Under the pieces are notes generated by a model. It did no database searches. It was not told the DNA's origin and saw only the letters and a program-made list of their open reading frames with translations. Shown here in pieces: positions 6,102 to 7,980 of a stretch of DNA of 7,980 nt. The DNA is from Pseudomonadota bacterium (GTDB lineage: Bacteria > Myxococcota_A > UBA796 > SXON01): assembly GCA_005776735.1 (NCBI GenBank), contig SXOM01000643.1, positions 1 to 7,980 on the forward strand, read 5' to 3'. Each line of letters begins with the position of its first letter. Within the stretch, counting starts at the first letter, position 1. The translations under genes were made by a program, and so were the position numbers.

Positions 6102-6839
6102 ACGTCCGCTCCCGCGGAGATTCCGCTGCTTCGGCGGCGCCTGCGCGATGAGCCGCGGTCCTTGGCGTTCGTGCCGCTCGCGGAACAACTCCGCCGCGCC
6201 GGCCAACCGGCCGAGGCGCTGGAGGTGTTGCGGCAGGGGTTGCGGCATCACCCCGAGCACATGCCGGCCCAGGTGGTTCTGGCCCGACTGCACCTCGAAG
6301 CGGGCAAGCGCGACCTCGCGGTCTCCATCCTCGAGGAGGTCGTCCAGGCCGACCGGCAGAACGTCGCGGCGGGAACGCTCCTGGCGGGCCTGTTGTACGA
6401 CGCGGGTCGGCTTCGCGAGGCGGGCCAGCTCCTCGACACCCTCGCGATGGTCGCCCCCGCCGACCCATTGGTGATCGGCTTACGCGCACGCGCGCGTCCG
6501 GCCGAGGCGGCGCTCACCGGCTACGACGGCGACCCGTTCGACACCGAGGTGTGGGCGGAGCGCCTCGCGGCACGCGGCGACTATCCGCGCGCCACGCGTG
6601 CGTGGCAGCGGATCTACGCCGCCAACCCGACTTCTGCCCGCGCCCGCAGCCGCGTCATCGAGCTCTCGCGGGCGCTGGAGGGGTTCGACACCCCGACGCC
6701 CGCGCCCGGCCGTGGCGGCCGCAAGCGCCTGCCCGGCTACGGCGAGACGGTGGCGGCCCTGCTCGAAGATCACGAGGGCCCCGTCCCGACGGGCGACGAC
6801 CCCCTCTCCGCCTACGCGCGGCCGTTCTGGGAGTCCTGA
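6102..6839 (+). CDS. Cytoplasmic tetratricopeptide-repeat protein (start codon uncertain)
   Basis: Read from ACG 6102, the product has 245 residues and no signal peptide. Four TPR-like helical pairs are visible: about 21-54 (A-F-V-P-L-A-E-Q-L-R-R-A-G), 55-88, 89-122 (L-L-A-G-L-L-Y-D-A-G-R) and, after a gap, 149-178. A basic Pro/Gly-rich tail (195-245) follows, ending in P-F-W-E-S. The leading R-R-R-L-x-x-E-P-R-S-x-A-F-x-x-L-A-E-x-x-R-R-A-G resembles the N-terminus of TPR proteins I associate with deltaproteobacteria, so translation should begin before about 6120. No ATG or GTG exists in this frame there. The candidates are ACG 6102 with GAAGGA eight bases upstream, ATT 6120, or TTG 6162, which would cut into the first repeat. 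TPR proteins are scaffolds, and the partner is unknown. The stop overlaps aroQ as TGATG. Confidence 0.72.
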   Translation, partial: TSAPAEIPLLRRRLRDEPRSLAFVPLAEQLRRAGQPAEALEVLRQGLRHHPEHMPAQVVLARLHLEAGKRDLAVSILEEVVQADRQNVAAGTLLAGLLYDAGRLREAGQLLDTLAMVAPADPLVIGLRARARPAEAALTGYDGDPFDTEVWAERLAARGDYPRATRAWQRIYAANPTSARARSRVIELSRALEGFDTPTPAPGRGGRKRLPGYGETVAALLEDHEGPVPTGDDPLSAYARPFWES

Positions 6840-7276
6840 TGCGCATTCTCGTGGTCCACGGTCCGAACCTGAACCTCCTGGGCACCCGCGAGCCCGAGAC
6901 CTACGGGCGCACGACCCTGCCCGAGATCGACGCCCGGCTGGTCGCGCTCGGGGCCGAGCTCGGGGTGCAGGTCGAGTCGGTGCAGAGCAACCACGAGGGG
7001 GTGCTGATCGAGACGATCCACGCCGCCCGCGGGCAATTCGGCGCGATCCTCGTCAACCCCGGCGGGCTCACCCACACGTCGGTGGTGCTGCGCGACGCGC
7101 TCCTCGGGGTGGGACTCCCGTTCGTCGAGGTGCACCTGAGCAACGTCCACGCGCGCGAGCCGTTCCGCCGCCGCTCGATGTTGTCCGACGTGGCGCGGGG
7201 GGTGATCACCGGGTTCGGGCCGCTCAGCTACGAGCTCGGGCTCCGGGCGCTCGTCGGCACGGTGGCGGCGAGCTGA
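6839..7276 (+). CDS. aroQ: Type II 3-dehydroquinate dehydratase
   Basis: The 145-residue protein has normal length for the flavodoxin-like type II enzyme, which dehydrates 3-dehydroquinate to 3-dehydroshikimate (shikimate pathway step 3) as a dodecamer in the cytoplasm. The motifs are complete: G-P-N-L-N-L-L-G-T-R-E-P (8-19) with Arg17, catalytic Tyr22 in T-Y-G, Q-S-N-H-E-G (49-54), N-P-G-G-L-T-H-T-S (73-81), and E-V-H-L-S-N-V-H-A-R-E-P-F-R (97-110) with His99. The C-terminal G-V-I-T-G-F-G (121-127) is also present. Leu78 stands where many relatives have Tyr. ATG 6839 shares one base with the TPR gene stop, and GGGAG (6829-6833) sits five bases ahead. It acts between AroB and AroK in the same pathway. 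Confidence 0.96.
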   Translation: MRILVVHGPNLNLLGTREPETYGRTTLPEIDARLVALGAELGVQVESVQSNHEGVLIETIHAARGQFGAILVNPGGLTHTSVVLRDALLGVGLPFVEVHLSNVHAREPFRRRSMLSDVARGVITGFGPLSYELGLRALVGTVAAS

Positions 7277-7465
7277 GCGGGGTTGGGCGCCAGCGAACGC
7301 CGCGCTCCGTGCGGCCGCCCCAGGCGCAACCCCCGTCACCGCGTTCGTCCCGCGTCGCCCCGGATGCGCGGCGCGCGCCGGACGTTTCGCGGTGGGCCTG
7401 CCCACGGGGTCGGTCGCGGCGCGCCGCCCCACCGCCCCCCTGCGCGACGGCGGCCAGTCCCGGCG

Positions 7466-7474
7466 TGGTAGCCT
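7466..7474 (+). promoter_or_regulatory. Candidate extended -10 promoter element before accB
   Basis: TGgTAGCCT (TG 7466-7467, hexamer TAGCCT 7469-7474) ends 19 bases before ATG 7494. This mirrors the element before the second lipoprotein gene. It would give a leader of only about a dozen bases that still includes the GGAG site. No clear -35 is visible. accB needs its own promoter if transcription from aroQ does not cross the gap. Confidence 0.3.
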
Positions 7475-7484
7475 TCGCGCGCTC

Positions 7485-7488
7485 GGAG
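7485..7488 (+). promoter_or_regulatory. accB: Shine-Dalgarno GGAG for accB
   Basis: GGAG lies five bases before ATG 7494 but only two before ATG 7491. Normal spacing therefore favours the second of the two adjacent ATG codons as the accB start. Confidence 0.6.
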
Positions 7489-7493
7489 CGATG

Positions 7494-7943
7494 ATGAACC
7501 AGAAGGATGTCCGCGACCTCGTGCGGCTGATGAAAGGGCAGGGTGTCGGCGAATTCACCTGGAAGCAGGAAGGCGTCGAGCTCACGGTCAAGTTCGCCGG
7601 CGTCGCCGTGGGCGTGGCCCCGATGGCGGTGGCGGCTCCGGCCCTCGCGGTGGTGCCCGCCCCGGTTGCGGCGGCTCCGGCGGCCCCGGCCCGCGCCGCC
7701 GACCACAAGGTCGTCCGCGCCCCGATCGTCGGCACCTTCTATCGTTCGCCTTCGCCCGACTCGGCGCCGTACGTCAACGTCGGCGACAAGGTGCGCAAGG
7801 GGCAGGTCGTCTGCATCATCGAAGCGATGAAGCTGATGAACCAGGTCGAGTCCGACGTCGACGGCGTCGTGGCGGAGCTGCTGGTCGACAACGCGTCTCC
7901 GGTCCAGTTCGGGCAGGAGCTCTTCCGCTTGTCGCCGGGCTAG
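7494..7943 (+). CDS. accB: Biotin carboxyl carrier protein of acetyl-CoA carboxylase
   Basis: The 149-residue product carries the biotin that shuttles carboxyl groups between biotin carboxylase and carboxyltransferase, producing malonyl-CoA for fatty-acid synthesis in the cytoplasm. The N-terminal helix and strand region (1-35), with V-R-D-L-V-R-L-M and W-K-Q-E-G-V-E-L, match the family. A flexible Ala/Pro/Val linker (about 36-69) is followed by the biotinyl domain (72-148). That domain contains the thumb-type segment A-P-I-V-G-T-F-Y-R-S-P-S-P-D (76-89) characteristic of AccB and the biotinylation motif E-A-M-K-L-M-N with Lys113. ATG 7491 is an alternative start adding one Met. accC follows four bases downstream, as in most bacteria with an accBC operon. 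Confidence 0.96.
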   Translation: MNQKDVRDLVRLMKGQGVGEFTWKQEGVELTVKFAGVAVGVAPMAVAAPALAVVPAPVAAAPAAPARAADHKVVRAPIVGTFYRSPSPDSAPYVNVGDKVRKGQVVCIIEAMKLMNQVESDVDGVVAELLVDNASPVQFGQELFRLSPG

Positions 7944-7947
7944 TCGC

Positions 7948-7980
7948 GTGTTTCGCAAGGTCCTCATCGCCAACCGCGGC
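7948..7980 (+). CDS. accC: Biotin carboxylase, N-terminus only (partial, runs off the window)
   Basis: A GTG four bases after the accB stop opens a frame that reads M-F-R-K-V-L-I-A-N-R-G to the window edge. This is the conserved first strand and glycine turn of the biotin carboxylase N-terminal domain (K-V-L-I-A-N-R-G). Only 11 codons are present. The identification rests on that motif and on the accB-accC order. The enzyme uses ATP and bicarbonate to carboxylate the biotin on AccB. An upstream Shine-Dalgarno is not obvious, so coupling to accB is likely. Confidence 0.88.
   Translation, partial: MFRKVLIANRG

Larger units (their letters stand above)
7277..7493. other. Noncoding gap between aroQ and accB with short palindromes
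   Basis: No convincing gene is found in these 217 bases. The gap holds a perfect 12-base palindrome CGGCGCGCGCCG (7369-7380), an inverted repeat GTGGGC-CT-GCCCAC (7392-7405), a 10-base palindrome CGGCGCGCCG (7417-7426) and a candidate -10 element (7466-7474). No stem followed by a T-run is present, so no intrinsic terminator for aroQ can be called. The accB frame stays open upstream to GTG 7392, but that stretch encodes an Arg/Ala/Pro-rich sequence unlike any AccB N-terminus. Confidence 0.6.

Noticed and set aside
6085..6104. Programmed frameshift fusing the second lipoprotein to the TPR gene
   Set aside because: The junction has no canonical slippery heptamer and no clear downstream structure, and the upstream protein is exported while the TPR part looks cytoplasmic. 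A separate start explains the data better.
4696..6489. 597-codon open frame on the minus strand across aroB, both lipoproteins and the TPR gene
   Set aside because: The product is Arg/Gly/Pro-rich low complexity, has no recognisable motif, and spans several supported genes on the opposite strand.
7299..7315. GCCGC-GCGGC stem after aroQ as a terminator
   Set aside because: The stem is only five base pairs with a seven-base loop and no T-run follows, so it is expected by chance at this G+C content.
7392..7493. N-terminal extension of accB from GTG 7392
   Set aside because: The extra residues are Arg/Ala/Pro-rich and unlike any AccB N-terminus, whereas ATG 7494 has a well-spaced GGAG and gives the normal family start.
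1..7980. Mobile element, CRISPR array, tRNA or defence system
   Set aside because: I saw no transposase, terminal inverted repeats, spaced direct repeats or tRNA cloverleaf. The genes are chromosomal housekeeping and envelope functions.

Overview
The window is about 70% G+C by eye. It is almost fully coding, and every supported gene lies on the + strand. Codons end mostly in G or C, which explains the many long antisense and off-frame reading frames. The gene content (type IV pilus alignment and secretin genes running directly into shikimate-pathway genes, then aroQ-accB-accC) suggests a Gram-negative of the former Deltaproteobacteria, with Myxococcota my best guess. The PilP lipoprotein and the PilQ secretin show that the cell has an outer membrane. 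The taxonomic call is an inference from gene order and composition, not from a marker gene.

Layout: the last codons of a probable pilN (1-87), then pilO (84-710), pilP (707-1198) and pilQ (1198-3471). These encode the inner-membrane alignment complex and outer-membrane pore of a type IVa pilus. Shikimate kinase aroK (3468-3962) and 3-dehydroquinate synthase aroB (3938-5011) follow with no gap. Two small exported lipoprotein-like genes come next (5008-5484 and 5503-6099). I do not recognise their family, but they look like diverged tandem paralogues. Then come a cytoplasmic TPR-repeat gene (about 6102-6839), type II 3-dehydroquinase aroQ (6839-7276), a noncoding gap of 217 bases, the biotin carrier accB (7494-7943) and the first 11 codons of accC (7948 to the window end).

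From pilN to the first lipoprotein gene every start overlaps the preceding stop (ATGA, ATGA, TGATG, GTGA, a 25-base overlap, GTGA), so pilus and aromatic-synthesis genes appear to be one translationally coupled transcript. AroB and AroQ catalyse steps 2 and 3 of the shikimate pathway and AroK step 5. AccB and AccC begin fatty-acid synthesis. The unexplained part is the insert of two lipoproteins and a TPR protein between aroB and aroQ.

The points most worth a second look are the paired lipoproteins with very short, uncharged signal peptides whose starts are forced; the TPR gene with no ATG or GTG where its family begins but a well-placed Shine-Dalgarno before an ACG; and a recurring GTGGTAnnnT element just upstream of two of the genes that are not overlap-coupled.
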